A DNA stretch of 64,000 nucleotides from Agromyces soli (GCF_022811605.1 NZ_CP094533.1:2046001-2110000), one strand, 5' to 3'; shown: positions 7,928 through 16,641, counted from the first letter of the stretch. The notes: generated by a model not told the origin, from the sequence alone. Program-made: numbers and translations.

Positions 7928-9202
7928 TTGGCCGAATCCGTCTTCAACGCCCCGCTGTCCGAGGTCGATCCCGAGATCGCCGAGGTGCTCGAGCTCGAGC
8001 TCGGTCGCCAGCGCGACTACCTCGAGATGATCGCGAGCGAGAACTTCGTCCCCGTCTCGGTGCTGCAGTCCCAGGGCTCCGTGCTCACGAACAAGTACGC
8101 CGAGGGCTACCCCGGTCGCCGGTACTACGGCGGCTGCGAGTACGTCGACGTCGCGGAGTCGCTCGCGATCGAGCGGGCGAAGAGCCTGTTCGGCGCCGAG
8201 TACGCCAACGTCCAGCCGCACTCGGGCGCCACGGCGAACGCCGCCGTGCTGAGCGCCATCGCGACCCCGGGCGACACCATCCTCGGCCTCGAGCTCGCCC
8301 ACGGCGGCCACCTCACCCACGGCATGAAGCTGAACTTCTCGGGCAAGCTCTACAACGCCGTCTCCTACGGCGTCGACCCCGAGACGTTCCTCGTCGACCT
8401 GAACGTCGTCCGCGAGAAGGCGCTCGAGCACAAGCCGCAGGTCATCATCGCCGGGTGGTCGGCCTACCCCCGCCACCTCGACTTCGCCGCGTTCCGCGAG
8501 ATCGCCGACGAGGTCGGCGCGAAGCTCTGGGTCGACATGGCGCACTTCGCCGGCCTCGTCGCCGCGGGCCTGCACCCCTCGCCCGTGCCGTACGCCGACG
8601 TCGTCTCCTCGACGGTGCACAAGACCATCGGCGGCCCGCGCTCGGGCTTCATCCTCTCGCGCGACACCGAGCTCGCGAAGAAGCTGAACTCCAACGTGTT
8701 CCCCGGCCAGCAGGGCGGCCCGCTCATGCACGTGATCGCGGCCAAGGCGACGGCGTTCAAGATCGCCGCCTCCGCGGAGTTCAAGGACCGCCAGGAGCGC
8801 ACCCTGCGCGGCGCGGCGATCCTCGCCGACCGCCTCACCGCCGACGACTCGCGCGCCGCGGGCATCGACGTGCTCACGGGCGGCACCGACGTGCACCTGG
8901 TGCTCGCAGACCTGCGCAACTCGAAGATCAACGGCCAGGAGGCCGAAGACCTGCTGCACGAGGCCCTCATCACCGTCAACCGCAACGCGGTGCCGTTCGA
9001 CCCGCGCCCGCCGATGGTCACCTCGGGCCTGCGCATCGGCACGCCGGCGCTGGCCACCCGCGGCTTCGGCGACGCCGAGTTCACCGAGGTCGCCGACGTC
9101 ATCGCCGAGGTGCTCATGGGCGGTGCGGATGTCGCCGCGCTGCGCGAGCGGGTGCAGAAGCTCACCGCCGCGTTCCCGCTGTACCCCGGCCTCCAGCAGT
9201 AA
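7928..9202 (+). CDS. glyA: serine hydroxymethyltransferase
   Basis: The protein has 424 residues, normal for the family. It converts serine plus tetrahydrofolate to glycine plus 5,10-methylene-THF with pyridoxal phosphate. The PLP lysine motif reads [14 protein letters not shown], and the N-terminal MIASENFV and ANVQPHSGA segments are intact. I chose the TTG at 7928, six bases after AAGGAG. The in-frame ATG at 7913 overlaps that ribosome site and would add five residues unlike homologues. The gene lies 13 bp upstream of folD and behind the ZTP riboswitch, so one-carbon shortage should raise both enzymes. Confidence 0.96.
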   Translation: MAESVFNAPLSEVDPEIAEVLELELGRQRDYLEMIASENFVPVSVLQSQGSVLTNKYAEGYPGRRYYGGCEYVDVAESLAIERAKSLFGAEYANVQPHSGATANAAVLSAIATPGDTILGLELAHGGHLTHGMKLNFSGKLYNAVSYGVDPETFLVDLNVVREKALEHKPQVIIAGWSAYPRHLDFAAFREIADEVGAKLWVDMAHFAGLVAAGLHPSPVPYADVVSSTVHKTIGGPRSGFILSRDTELAKKLNSNVFPGQQGGPLMHVIAAKATAFKIAASAEFKDRQERTLRGAAILADRLTADDSRAAGIDVLTGGTDVHLVLADLRNSKINGQEAEDLLHEALITVNRNAVPFDPRPPMVTSGLRIGTPALATRGFGDAEFTEVADVIAEVLMGGADVAALRERVQKLTAAFPLYPGLQQ

Positions 9203-9215
9203 GGGAGTCAACCGG

Positions 9216-10097
9216 ATGACCGCCATCACCCTCGACGGCGTCGCGACCGCGGCCGCCGTGAAGTCCGAGCTGGCCGGCCGCATCGCGAGCCTGCGCAGCC
9301 ACGGGATCGTGCCGGGCCTCGGCACGCTCCTCGTCGGCGACGACCCCGGCTCGCGCTCCTACGTCGCGGGCAAGCACCGCGACTGCGCCGAGGTCGGGAT
9401 CGAGTCGATCCGCATCGACCTGCCCGCCTCGGCGACGCAGGCGGACGTGATGGCGGCCATCCGGGAGCTGAACCACGCGCCCGAGGTCACCGGCTACATC
9501 GTGCAGCTGCCGCTGCCGGCCGGCCTCGACGAGCACGCCGCCCTCGAGGCCATCGACCCGGGCAAGGACGCCGACGGCCTGCACCCGACGAACCTCGGCC
9601 GGCTCGTGCTCGGCATCGAGGGCGAGCTCGCCTCCCCCCTGCCGTGCACGCCGGCCGGGATCGTCGAGATGCTGCACCGCTACGAGGTGCCGATCCGCGG
9701 GCGCCACGTGACCGTGATCGGTCGCGGGCTCACCGTGGGCCGGCCGCTCGGCCTGCTGTTCACGCGCAAGGGCCTCGACGCCACGGTGACGCTCACGCAC
9801 TCGCGCACGAGCGACCTCGCGGCCGAGGTGCGCCGCGCGGACATCGTCGTCGCAGCGGTCGGCGTGCCGCACCTCGTGCAGCCCGACTGGATCAAGCCCG
9901 GCGCTGCCGTGCTCGACGTCGGCATCACCCGCGTGCAGGACGAGGAGACCGGCAAGGGCCGGCTGACGGGCGATGTCGACCCCGCGGTCGCCGAGGTCGC
10001 CGGGCACCTGTCGCCGAACCCCGGCGGGGTCGGTCCGATGACCCGGGCCATGCTGCTCGCCAACGTCGTGAAGGCCGCCGAGCTGCGTCTCGCCTGA
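9216..10097 (+). CDS. folD: methylene-THF dehydrogenase/methenyl-THF cyclohydrolase
   Basis: The protein has 293 residues and is a bifunctional FolD interconverting 5,10-methylene-, methenyl- and 10-formyl-THF with NADP. The active-site lysine region [17 protein letters not shown], the nucleotide-binding [11 protein letters not shown] and the family signature [14 protein letters not shown] are present. AAGGGAG lies 8 nt before the ATG. It is cotranscribed with glyA, using its product directly, and shares the upstream riboswitch. Confidence 0.96.
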   Translation: MTAITLDGVATAAAVKSELAGRIASLRSHGIVPGLGTLLVGDDPGSRSYVAGKHRDCAEVGIESIRIDLPASATQADVMAAIRELNHAPEVTGYIVQLPLPAGLDEHAALEAIDPGKDADGLHPTNLGRLVLGIEGELASPLPCTPAGIVEMLHRYEVPIRGRHVTVIGRGLTVGRPLGLLFTRKGLDATVTLTHSRTSDLAAEVRRADIVVAAVGVPHLVQPDWIKPGAAVLDVGITRVQDEETGKGRLTGDVDPAVAEVAGHLSPNPGGVGPMTRAMLLANVVKAAELRLA

Positions 10098-10157
10098 GCC
10101 TGGTTCGCTGAGCTCGCCATGGTTCGCTGAGCCCGTCGAAGCGCCCCTGGCTCAGGC
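10092..10157. terminator. convergent terminator with repeat in its loop
   Basis: GCCTGAGCC (10092–10100) pairs with GGCTCAGGC (10149–10157), closing a large hairpin between folD and the convergent DUF4188 gene. The loop contains two tandem GGTTCGCTGAG repeat starts. Confidence 0.45.
10121..10143 (+). repeat. 23-bp dispersed repeat, copy 1
   Basis: This unit begins GGTTCGCTGAGCCCGTCG and ends AAGCG. It is nearly identical, in inverted orientation, to 11283–11305. A partial second unit (GGTTCGCTGAGC) lies just upstream at 10102. Short repeats of the type TTCGAC-N-GCTCAG are frequent between genes in Microbacteriaceae (from memory). Confidence 0.7.
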
Positions 10158-10646
10158 GGCGCGGTGCCCGGCCCGCCCGAGCCGCTGCCGCGCCGTGTTC
10201 TGCCCCGGCCCCACGGGCACGTGCGCGGTCGCTTTGGCGAGGCCGAACGCGGGCATGTCGGCGTAGACCGCCTCGGCGTCCGCGACGGGCACCTCGTACG
10301 TCTCGTGCCACACGCCGACGTGCCCGGTGCCGAGCGCCGTGCGCATGAACTCGCGCCAGGGCTCGAGGTGCGGGGCCTCGCGGTCTGCGGCGAAGCGCTG
10401 CAGGTGCTCGGGGCTCTCCCAGTAGGAGAGCAGGATCGTCGTGCGGCCGACCCAGCTCTCGAAGCCGAGCATGCCCGACTCCGGGTGCGTCGCGAGGTGG
10501 CGGAGCATGCGCGGCATCTGCTTCGCCACCCGCTGCACCCGGGGCAGGCGCCACCAGCGGTTCGCGCGCATGCCGATGAGGAACACCGTGATCGTCTCCC
10601 GCTCGGGCGCGGCCGTGTAGCGCCCCGGGAACACCGTTCGAGTCAT
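10152..10646 (-). CDS. DUF4188 domain protein
   Basis: The protein has 164 residues. The segments TVFLIGMRANRWWRLP, MPRMLRHLATHPESGMLGFESWVGRTT, LSYWESPEHLQRFAADREAPHLEPWREF and GHVGVWHETYEV are those of DUF4188, a ferredoxin-like/dimeric α+β barrel family sometimes described as monooxygenase-like. The biochemical role is unknown. GGAGATGG precedes the ATG. It is divergent from a TetR regulator with a strong shared operator, so it should be the regulator's main target. Confidence 0.8.
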   Translation of the reverse strand: MTRTVFPGRYTAAPERETITVFLIGMRANRWWRLPRVQRVAKQMPRMLRHLATHPESGMLGFESWVGRTTILLSYWESPEHLQRFAADREAPHLEPWREFMRTALGTGHVGVWHETYEVPVADAEAVYADMPAFGLAKATAHVPVGPGQNTARQRLGRAGHRAA

Positions 10647-10656
10647 TTTCCATCTC

Positions 10657-10684
10657 CATAACGTCGTTACGAAACGATGTTATG
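10657..10684. promoter_or_regulatory. TetR-type operator, 28-bp palindrome
   Basis: An imperfect palindrome runs from CATAAC to GTTATG with inner TCGTT/AACGA matches; only two base pairs break the symmetry. It fills most of the 52-bp gap between the DUF4188 and tetR starts, so a bound dimer would block both promoters. Confidence 0.8.
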
Positions 10685-10698
10685 ACTAGACTGGCTGC

Positions 10699-11259
10699 AT
10701 GGCAAGACCCCCTGTGTACGACGAGGCGCTCCGCGAGCGGCTGCTCGAGGTCACCGCCGAGATCGTCGCGCGAGACGGCGCCTCCCGCGCGGCGCTCCGC
10801 GACATCGCGAGCGCCGCCGGCACCTCGACCTCGGCGGTGTACGCCCTGTTCGGCGGCAAGGGCGAGCTGCTGGCCGCGGTCATCGAGCACGGTTTCGCCT
10901 CGTTCGGCGCGGCCCAGCGCGAGGCCGCCCCGGCCGGGCTGCGCGCGCTCGGCGTCGCCTACCGCCAGTGGGCCCTCGGGCATCCGGCGCTGTACCGCTT
11001 GATGTTCGGTGGAGCGCTCGAATCGGTGGCCGACTGCGAACCCGACCCGGCCTCGGCATCCGCCTCCCTCGCCCCGCTGCAGGCGGCGATCGCTGCGCGC
11101 GGCGCCGCCGACGTCGGCGTGAGCGCGGTCGCCGTCTGGGCGCAGGTGCACGGAGCGGTGAGCCTCGAGCTCACGGGGATGGCCGGGCACGGCACGTCCT
11201 GGGACGAGGTGTACGACGCCGTGCTCGACGCGGTCGAGCGGAGTCTGCCGGCGGGCTGA
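10699..11259 (+). CDS. TetR/AcrR-family repressor
   Basis: The protein has 186 residues. The N-terminal helix-turn-helix (about 10–55) reads ALRERLLEVTAEIVARDGAS, then ALRDIASAAGTSTSAVYALFGGKGELL. The C-terminal part with the YRQWALGHPALYRLMF segment is of the WHG/TetR_C_33 type. It probably represses itself and the divergent DUF4188 gene through the palindrome at 10657–10684. TAGACT (10687–10692) ends six bases before the ATG and no ribosome site is seen, so the transcript is probably leaderless. The inducer is unknown. Confidence 0.88.
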   Translation: MARPPVYDEALRERLLEVTAEIVARDGASRAALRDIASAAGTSTSAVYALFGGKGELLAAVIEHGFASFGAAQREAAPAGLRALGVAYRQWALGHPALYRLMFGGALESVADCEPDPASASASLAPLQAAIAARGAADVGVSAVAVWAQVHGAVSLELTGMAGHGTSWDEVYDAVLDAVERSLPAG

Positions 11260-11282
11260 GGGCGGCGGCGCTTCGGCGGGCT

Positions 11283-11305
11283 CGCTTCGACGGGCTCAGC
11301 GGACC
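11283..11305 (-). repeat. 23-bp dispersed repeat, copy 2 (inverted)
   Basis: The sequence CGCTTCGACGGGCTCAGCGG plus ACC is the reverse complement of the copy at 10121–10143 with one mismatch. The pair brackets the DUF4188–tetR module exactly. Confidence 0.7.
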
Positions 11306-11368
11306 AGTGGCGCGGAGTGTTCACCGGGCGGCCATCCCACCGCCACGACGGCGACGTACCGTCGCCCC

Positions 11369-12664
11369 ATGGACCGCGAGCGCATCGACCCCGCCGACCG
11401 CCCCTCGGTGGTCGCGGTCATCCCGGCGCGCGGCGGCTCCAAGGGCCTGCCCGGCAAGAACCTCGCGCCCGTCGGCGGCATCCCGCTCGTCGTCCGCGCC
11501 GTGCGCGCCGCCTCGGCGGCCGCGCTGATCGACCGGGTCGCCGTGACGAGCGACGACGCGGCGATCGCCGACGCCGCACGCGACGCCGGCGCCGAGACGA
11601 TCGCCCGGCCGGTCGAGCTGGCCGGCGACGCCGCGAGCTCCGAGCGCGCGCTGCTGCACGCGCTCGACCAGCTCGCGCTCGCGGGCAGCGACCCCGAAGT
11701 GCTCGTCTTCGTCCAGGCCACCTCGCCCTTCATCGACTCGGACGACCTCGACCTCGCGGTCGCCCGCGTGCTCGCCGGCGAGGCCGACGTCGTCTTCTCC
11801 GCGGTCGAGAGCCACGCCTTCCTCTGGCGGCGGGATGCCTCGGCGGGCGCGACGGGCGTGAACCACGACGCCGCGCGGCGACTCCGGCGGCAGGACCGTG
11901 CGCCCGAGTTCCGCGAGACCGGCGCGTTCTACGTGCTGCGGGTCGACGGGTTCCGTGCAGCGGGCCACCGCTTCTTCGGCCGCGTCGAGGTGCAGCTCGT
12001 GCCCGAGGCGCACGCGCTCGAGATCGACGGCGCCGCCGAGCTCGCCATCGCCCGGGCGCTCGCGCCGACGCTCGACGGCGGCGTCTGGCGGCCGCGGCTC
12101 GACGTCGACGCCGTCGTCACCGACTTCGACGGCGTGCACACCGACGACACCGCGATCGTCGGCGGCGACGGGGTCGAGTTCGTGCGGGTGAGCCGCAGCG
12201 ACGGCGCCGGCGTGGCGAGGCTCCGCGCGGCGGGCATCCCCGTGCTCATCCTCTCCGCCGAGCGCCACCCCGTCGTCGGGGCGCGTGCGGCGAAGCTCGG
12301 CGTCGAGGTGCTGCAGGGCGTCGCCGACAAGGGCGCCGCGCTCGCCGACTGGGCCGAGCGCCGAGGCATCCGGCTCGACCGCATCGCCTACCTCGGCAAC
12401 GACCTCGGCGACGTGCCGGCCCTCGCCCTCGCGGGCTGGCCGGTCGCGGTCGCCGACGCGATCCCCGAGGTGCGCCGCCTGGCGCGCCTCGTCCTCAGCC
12501 GGCGGGGTGGTGACGGCGCGGTCCGAGAGCTGGCCGACGCCGTCCTGGCCGGGCGCGCGGCCGTGGGGGCGGCCGCCGACGCCCCCGCCGCCCCGCCAAC
12601 CCCGTCCGAGGAGCCGGCCGCAGAGGCCGGGCCCGTCCCAGCCACCGAAGGAGCCCAGACATGA
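11369..12664 (+). CDS. acylneuraminate cytidylyltransferase fused to a KdsC-like HAD phosphatase
   Basis: The protein has 431 residues. Residues about 14–235 are a CMP-sugar synthetase (VVAVIPARGGSKGLPGKN nucleotide loop; VFVQATSPF; EFRETGAFYV). Residues about 245–395 are a HAD phosphatase of the KdsC type (VTDFDGVHTDD, with Asp252 and Asp254 as nucleophile and acid; YLGNDLGDVPAL). A Pro/Ala/Glu-rich tail follows. Together the halves could dephosphorylate a 9-phosphate nonulosonate and activate it with CMP. TACCGT lies six bases before the ATG (leaderless). Its stop overlaps the NeuB start. The exact sugar is not determined. Confidence 0.88.
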   Translation: MDRERIDPADRPSVVAVIPARGGSKGLPGKNLAPVGGIPLVVRAVRAASAAALIDRVAVTSDDAAIADAARDAGAETIARPVELAGDAASSERALLHALDQLALAGSDPEVLVFVQATSPFIDSDDLDLAVARVLAGEADVVFSAVESHAFLWRRDASAGATGVNHDAARRLRRQDRAPEFRETGAFYVLRVDGFRAAGHRFFGRVEVQLVPEAHALEIDGAAELAIARALAPTLDGGVWRPRLDVDAVVTDFDGVHTDDTAIVGGDGVEFVRVSRSDGAGVARLRAAGIPVLILSAERHPVVGARAAKLGVEVLQGVADKGAALADWAERRGIRLDRIAYLGNDLGDVPALALAGWPVAVADAIPEVRRLARLVLSRRGGDGAVRELADAVLAGRAAVGAAADAPAAPPTPSEEPAAEAGPVPATEGAQT

Positions 12665-13530
12665 CCGTGCGCATCGGCCGACACGAGGTCGGCACCGGCC
12701 TGCCCGTCTACGTCATCGCCGAGATCGGCCTGAACCACAACGGGGAGCTCGAGCTCGCGAAGCGGCTCATCGACGTCGCCGCCGAGTCCGGCTGCCAGGC
12801 CGTGAAGTTCCAGAAGCGCACGCCCGAGCTCGCGACGCCGGAGCACATGAAGGACGTGCCGCGGGAGACGCCCTGGGGCACCATGAGCTACCTCGACTAC
12901 CGTCGCCGGGTCGAGCTCTCCCGCGACGACTACCTCGAGATCGCCCGCTACGCGGACCTCCGCGGCCTCGACTGGTTCGCCTCGCCCTGGGACGAGCCCT
13001 CCGTCGCCTTCCTCGACGAGCTGGACGTGCCGGCCTTCAAGGTCGCCTCCGCCTCCGTCACCGATCTCCCGCTGCTGCGCGCGATCGCCGCGACCGGCAA
13101 GCCGGTGATCCTCTCGACCGGCATGTCGACCCTGGAGGAGATCGACCGGGCGGTCGTCACCCTCGGCACCTCGCAGCTGCTGCTCATGCACGCCACCTCG
13201 AGCTACCCCATGCCCGCCGCGGAGGCGAACCTGCGCACGATCGACACGCTCGCCCTGCGCTACCCGGTGCCGATCGGCTACTCGGGGCACGAGCGCGGCC
13301 TGCAGATCTCGCTCGCCGCGGTCGCGCTCGGCGCAGTCGCGGTCGAACGGCACATCACGCTCGACCGGGCGATGTGGGGGAGCGACCACGCGGCCTCCCT
13401 CGAGCCGCAGGGCCTCGAGCACCTCGTCCGCGACATCCGCATCATCGAGACCGCGATGGGCGACGGCGTGAAGCGCGTCTTCCCAGGCGAGGAGGCCCCG
13501 AAGGCCAAGCTGCGCCGGGTGCTCGTGTGA
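12661..13530 (+). CDS. N-acetylneuraminate/pseudaminate synthase-family protein, SAF domain missing
   Basis: The protein has 289 residues and contains the NeuB TIM barrel: VIAEIGLNHNGELELAKRLI, AVKFQKR, FASPWDEPSVAFL, KVASASVTDLPLL, LSTGMST, GYSGHERG and the closing ERHITLDRAMWGSDHAASLEP. NeuB condenses phosphoenolpyruvate with an N-acetyl-hexose to a nonulosonic acid. Normal NeuB proteins have about 345 residues with a C-terminal antifreeze-like SAF domain that reaches into the partner's active site; here the protein stops right after the barrel. Start and stop overlap both neighbours (ATGA, GTGA), so it is tightly coupled. Product identity is inferred only at class level. Confidence 0.88.
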   Translation: MTVRIGRHEVGTGLPVYVIAEIGLNHNGELELAKRLIDVAAESGCQAVKFQKRTPELATPEHMKDVPRETPWGTMSYLDYRRRVELSRDDYLEIARYADLRGLDWFASPWDEPSVAFLDELDVPAFKVASASVTDLPLLRAIAATGKPVILSTGMSTLEEIDRAVVTLGTSQLLLMHATSSYPMPAAEANLRTIDTLALRYPVPIGYSGHERGLQISLAAVALGAVAVERHITLDRAMWGSDHAASLEPQGLEHLVRDIRIIETAMGDGVKRVFPGEEAPKAKLRRVLV

Positions 13531-14843
13531 GCCGCGACGAGGGGGCGGCGCCAGTGCGCCGGCTGCTCGTCGTCGCCGACAGCGACTCGTACGCGAAATG
13601 GGGCGCCGCCCTCGCCGGCCGCGTCGCCGGCGCGTGGGCGAGCGAGGCCGTCCTGCTCGCCTCGCCCGTGCTGCCGAGCGCGCGGCAGCTCGACGCCGCG
13701 CTCGCCGGGTCCGGCTTCGCCCCGGCCGAGGTGCGCACGCTCGAGCTCGACGCGCTGCTCGCCCGGCTCTCGGTCGATCCGCCCGACGCGGTGCTGCTCG
13801 CGCTGCGCGGGCCGCTCGTGCGCGTCGTCGCGGGGCGCATCGCCACGTTGCCGGACCGGCCCGTGCTCGTCTCGGGCTTCCCCGGCCTCACCATCCCGGC
13901 CGAGCCGAAGGCGATCGTCTATCGCGAGCTCGTCGACCTCGTCGTGCTGCACAGCCGCCGGGAGGTCCGCGAGTTCGCCGCCAATGCGCGGGCGCTCGGC
14001 ATCGCGGTGCGCTTCGGCCTCGCCACGCTGCCGTTCCTCGCGGCGGTGCCGCCGAGCGCCTGGGTCGGGCCCGAACGCGACGAGCTCGTGTTCGCCGTGC
14101 AGGCGAAGGTGCCGTCCGGCTTCGAGGAGCGGGTGCGCCTGCTCGGCATGCTCGCCCGCGCCGCCCGCGCCCACCCGGACCACCACGTCGTGCTGAAGGT
14201 GCGGGCGCGCCCCGGCGAGGCGCAGACGCACGCCGAGGAGTTCGATCTCGGTGAGCTGGTCGCCGACCCGCCCCCGGAGCTGCTGGCGCTGACCGGCGGC
14301 GGGCTGCCGCCGAACCTCGTCGTCCGCGACGGCCCGATGTCCGGCCACCTCGAATCGGCTGCGGCGCTCGTCACGGTGAGCTCGACGGCGGTGCTCGAGG
14401 CGATCGCGGTGGGTGTGCCGGTGCTGCTGCTCGACGAGTTCGGCATCGGACCGAAGCAGATCAATACGGTGTTCGAGGGCAGCGGGCTCTTCGGCGACGC
14501 GGGGGCGCTCGCCGCCGGCCGGTGGCGCCGGCCGGAGCGGGGATGGCTCGGCGACAACTATTTCCACGGCGAGGAGCACGACGACTGGGAGGACGAGCTC
14601 GCCCGGCTCGTCGCCGCCCGCGAGCGCGGAGCGCTGCCCGTGCCCCGGCGGCGGCACAACCTCGTCGGCGGGGCGCTCCGTCGGGCGTACGAGCGCAAGC
14701 GGATGCTCGGCGACTACGACCGGACGCCCGCGGGAGCGGCGGCGATGCTCGTCGCGCTGCCGGCGCGCTGGCTGCTTCGGCGGGCGCGGCGGCTGCGCGC
14801 CGCGGTCACGCGCCGGGCGCCGTGTGCTCCGCGAGGTGCGTGA
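13527..14843 (+). CDS. DUF6716-type putative glycosyltransferase
   Basis: The protein has 438 residues and starts at a GTG overlapping the neuB stop. It opens with RRLLVVADSDSYAKWGAALAG, a Rossmann-like β-α unit. The middle has SGFPGLTIP and AVQAKVPSGFEERVRLL, and the C-terminal half has VRDGPMSGHLESAAALVTVSSTAVLEAIAVG, resembling the nucleotide-sugar site of GT-B and polysialyltransferase-like enzymes. NCBI uses the name DUF6716 putative glycosyltransferase for such proteins next to NeuB (recalled). The likely role is transferring the CMP-activated sugar made by the two upstream genes. The last 38 bp overlap the convergent carbonic-anhydrase gene. Confidence 0.72.
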   Translation: MSRDEGAAPVRRLLVVADSDSYAKWGAALAGRVAGAWASEAVLLASPVLPSARQLDAALAGSGFAPAEVRTLELDALLARLSVDPPDAVLLALRGPLVRVVAGRIATLPDRPVLVSGFPGLTIPAEPKAIVYRELVDLVVLHSRREVREFAANARALGIAVRFGLATLPFLAAVPPSAWVGPERDELVFAVQAKVPSGFEERVRLLGMLARAARAHPDHHVVLKVRARPGEAQTHAEEFDLGELVADPPPELLALTGGGLPPNLVVRDGPMSGHLESAAALVTVSSTAVLEAIAVGVPVLLLDEFGIGPKQINTVFEGSGLFGDAGALAAGRWRRPERGWLGDNYFHGEEHDDWEDELARLVAARERGALPVPRRRHNLVGGALRRAYERKRMLGDYDRTPAGAAAMLVALPARWLLRRARRLRAAVTRRAPCAPRGA

Positions 14844-15342
14844 GGTAGGCCTCGCCGTTCCGACGGATGCCGGCGCGCTCCTCCTCGCTGAGCTCCCGGC
14901 GCACCTTCGCGGGGACGCCGGCGACGAGCGAGCCCGGCGGCACGACCGTGCCCTCGAGCACGACGGCGCCGGCGGCCACGAGCGAGCCTTCGCCGATGAC
15001 GGCGCCGTTCAGCACCGTCGCGTTCATGCCGACGAGGCTGTCCCGTTCGATCGTGCAGCCGTGCAGCACGGCGCCGTGCCCGACGGAGACCCCCTCGCCG
15101 ACGGTGAGCGGGAAGCCGGCGTCGACGTGGCAGACGACGGTGTCCTGCAGGTTCGCCCGCGCGCCGAGCACGATCGGGGCGGCCTCGGCGCGGAGCACCG
15201 CGTTGTACCAGACGCTCGACTGCGCTTCGAGGCGCACGTCGCCGACGATCACGGCGCCGGCCGCGACGAACGCGGTGTCGTCGATGGAGGGGCTGCCGAT
15301 TCCGGCGAGCGGGCGGACGAGGGCGGCGACGTCGACGGGCAT
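14806..15342 (-). CDS. gamma-carbonic anhydrase family protein
   Basis: The protein has 178 residues and is a left-handed β-helix of hexapeptide repeats. The three zinc-ligand histidines sit at 72 (DTVVCHVD), 89 (SVGHG) and 94 (AVLHG), with the spacing of the YrdA/PaaY/CaiE branch. Members are trimeric; some hydrate CO2, others are acyltransferase-like. The start is the ATG at 15342. The 3' end overlaps the convergent DUF6716 gene by 38 bp. Context gives no further clue to its role. Confidence 0.88.
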   Translation of the reverse strand: MPVDVAALVRPLAGIGSPSIDDTAFVAAGAVIVGDVRLEAQSSVWYNAVLRAEAAPIVLGARANLQDTVVCHVDAGFPLTVGEGVSVGHGAVLHGCTIERDSLVGMNATVLNGAVIGEGSLVAAGAVVLEGTVVPPGSLVAGVPAKVRRELSEEERAGIRRNGEAYLTHLAEHTAPGA

Positions 15343-15351
15343 GCTCGAATC

Positions 15352-16641
15352 CTACGGGGCCGGGCGCACAAGGCGGAGCCGGATGACCCGGAGCAGCGCC
15401 CCCAGTGCGAACACGGCGACCCCGCCGGCGACGGCGAGCGGGGGCAGCGTCACGACGAGGACGATGCAGCCGATCGCGCCGACGAGCGCGAGGCCGCGGC
15501 GGGCGCGGCGCGCGGCGGGCGATCCGGTGGACCGGCCGAGCAGGCGCAGCGCCGCGAGGTTGGCGACCAGGTAGTAGAGGAGCACGCCGAACGAGCTGAA
15601 GCCGATGGCCTCGCGCAGGTCCGCGACGAGCAGCATGATCACGATCGCCGCCGCCACGACGAGTTCGGCGACGTACGGCACCTGCGTCGTCGGCTGCACC
15701 GCGGCGACGCCGCGCGGCAGCTCGCCGTCGCGGGCCATGGCGAGCGCCGTGCGTCCGATGCCGGCGATGAGCGCGAGCAGCGCGCCGAGCGCGGCGAGTC
15801 CCGCGCCGACCCCGACGACGGGCACGGCCCACTCCCAGCCGCTCCGGCCGACGAGCTCGGCCAAGGGGGCCCCGCCGCCCGAGGCGAGGCCGCCGGCGCC
15901 GAGCGCCTGCAGCAGCAGGACGGCGAGCAGCGCGTACAGCACGACGACGGCGCCGAGGGCGATCGCGATGGCCCGGGGGATGGTGCGCTCGGGTGCGCGC
16001 ACCTCCTCGCCGAGGGTCGCGATCCTGGCGTAGCCGGCGAAGGCGAAGAACAGCAGTCCGGCCGACTGCAGCACCCCGTAGGGCCCTGCGGCGGTCGCCG
16101 CGGCGAGCGGTTCCGCAGCGTCGCCCGAGGCGAGCCCGCTGAGGCCGGCGGCGACGACGAGCGCGAGCACGGCGAGGACGGCGGTGACGATGACGGTCGC
16201 CGCCCGCGCGGTTCGGGTGATGCCGAGCAGGTTCAGCCCGGAGAGCAGGACGACGGCGGCGATCGCGACGGGCTTCTGCCATCCGGCGGGGACGAGGTAG
16301 GCGGCCGCGGTCATGGCCATCGCCGCGCAGCTCGCCGTCTTCCCGACGACGAAGCCCCACCCGGCGAGGAAGCCCAGCCACGCGCCGAGCTCCTCCCTGC
16401 CGTAGCGGTACGCGCCGCCGGACTCGGGGTAGCGGGCCGCGAGCCGCCCCGTCGAGCTGGCGTTCGCGTAGGCCACGAGCGCGGCGAGCGCGAGGCCGAG
16501 CAGCAGCCAGTCGCCGCCGGCCCGCGCGGCAGGCGCCCAGACCGCGAACACACCGGCGCCGATCATCGATGCGAGCCCGATCATCACGGCATCGCGGAGC
16601 CCGAGCCGGCGGGCGAGAGGCGGGGGCGGGGCGGCGGTCAC
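15352..16641 (-). CDS. APC-superfamily amino-acid permease
   Basis: The protein has 429 residues and about 12 predicted membrane helices. The N-terminal GLRDAVMIGLASMIGAGVFAV carries the unwound GAG substrate segment of APC transporters. PESGGAYRY, and GEEVRAPERTIPRAI after helix 6, are typical of amino-acid permeases of the cationic/neutral group. It should import or exchange an amino acid or amine; the substrate is not readable. The probable start is the GTG at 16641. It lies 9 bp upstream of the carbonic-anhydrase gene in the same direction and may be cotranscribed. Confidence 0.88.
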   Translation of the reverse strand: MTAAPPPPLARRLGLRDAVMIGLASMIGAGVFAVWAPAARAGGDWLLLGLALAALVAYANASSTGRLAARYPESGGAYRYGREELGAWLGFLAGWGFVVGKTASCAAMAMTAAAYLVPAGWQKPVAIAAVVLLSGLNLLGITRTARAATVIVTAVLAVLALVVAAGLSGLASGDAAEPLAAATAAGPYGVLQSAGLLFFAFAGYARIATLGEEVRAPERTIPRAIAIALGAVVVLYALLAVLLLQALGAGGLASGGGAPLAELVGRSGWEWAVPVVGVGAGLAALGALLALIAGIGRTALAMARDGELPRGVAAVQPTTQVPYVAELVVAAAIVIMLLVADLREAIGFSSFGVLLYYLVANLAALRLLGRSTGSPAARRARRGLALVGAIGCIVLVVTLPPLAVAGGVAVFALGALLRVIRLRLVRPAP

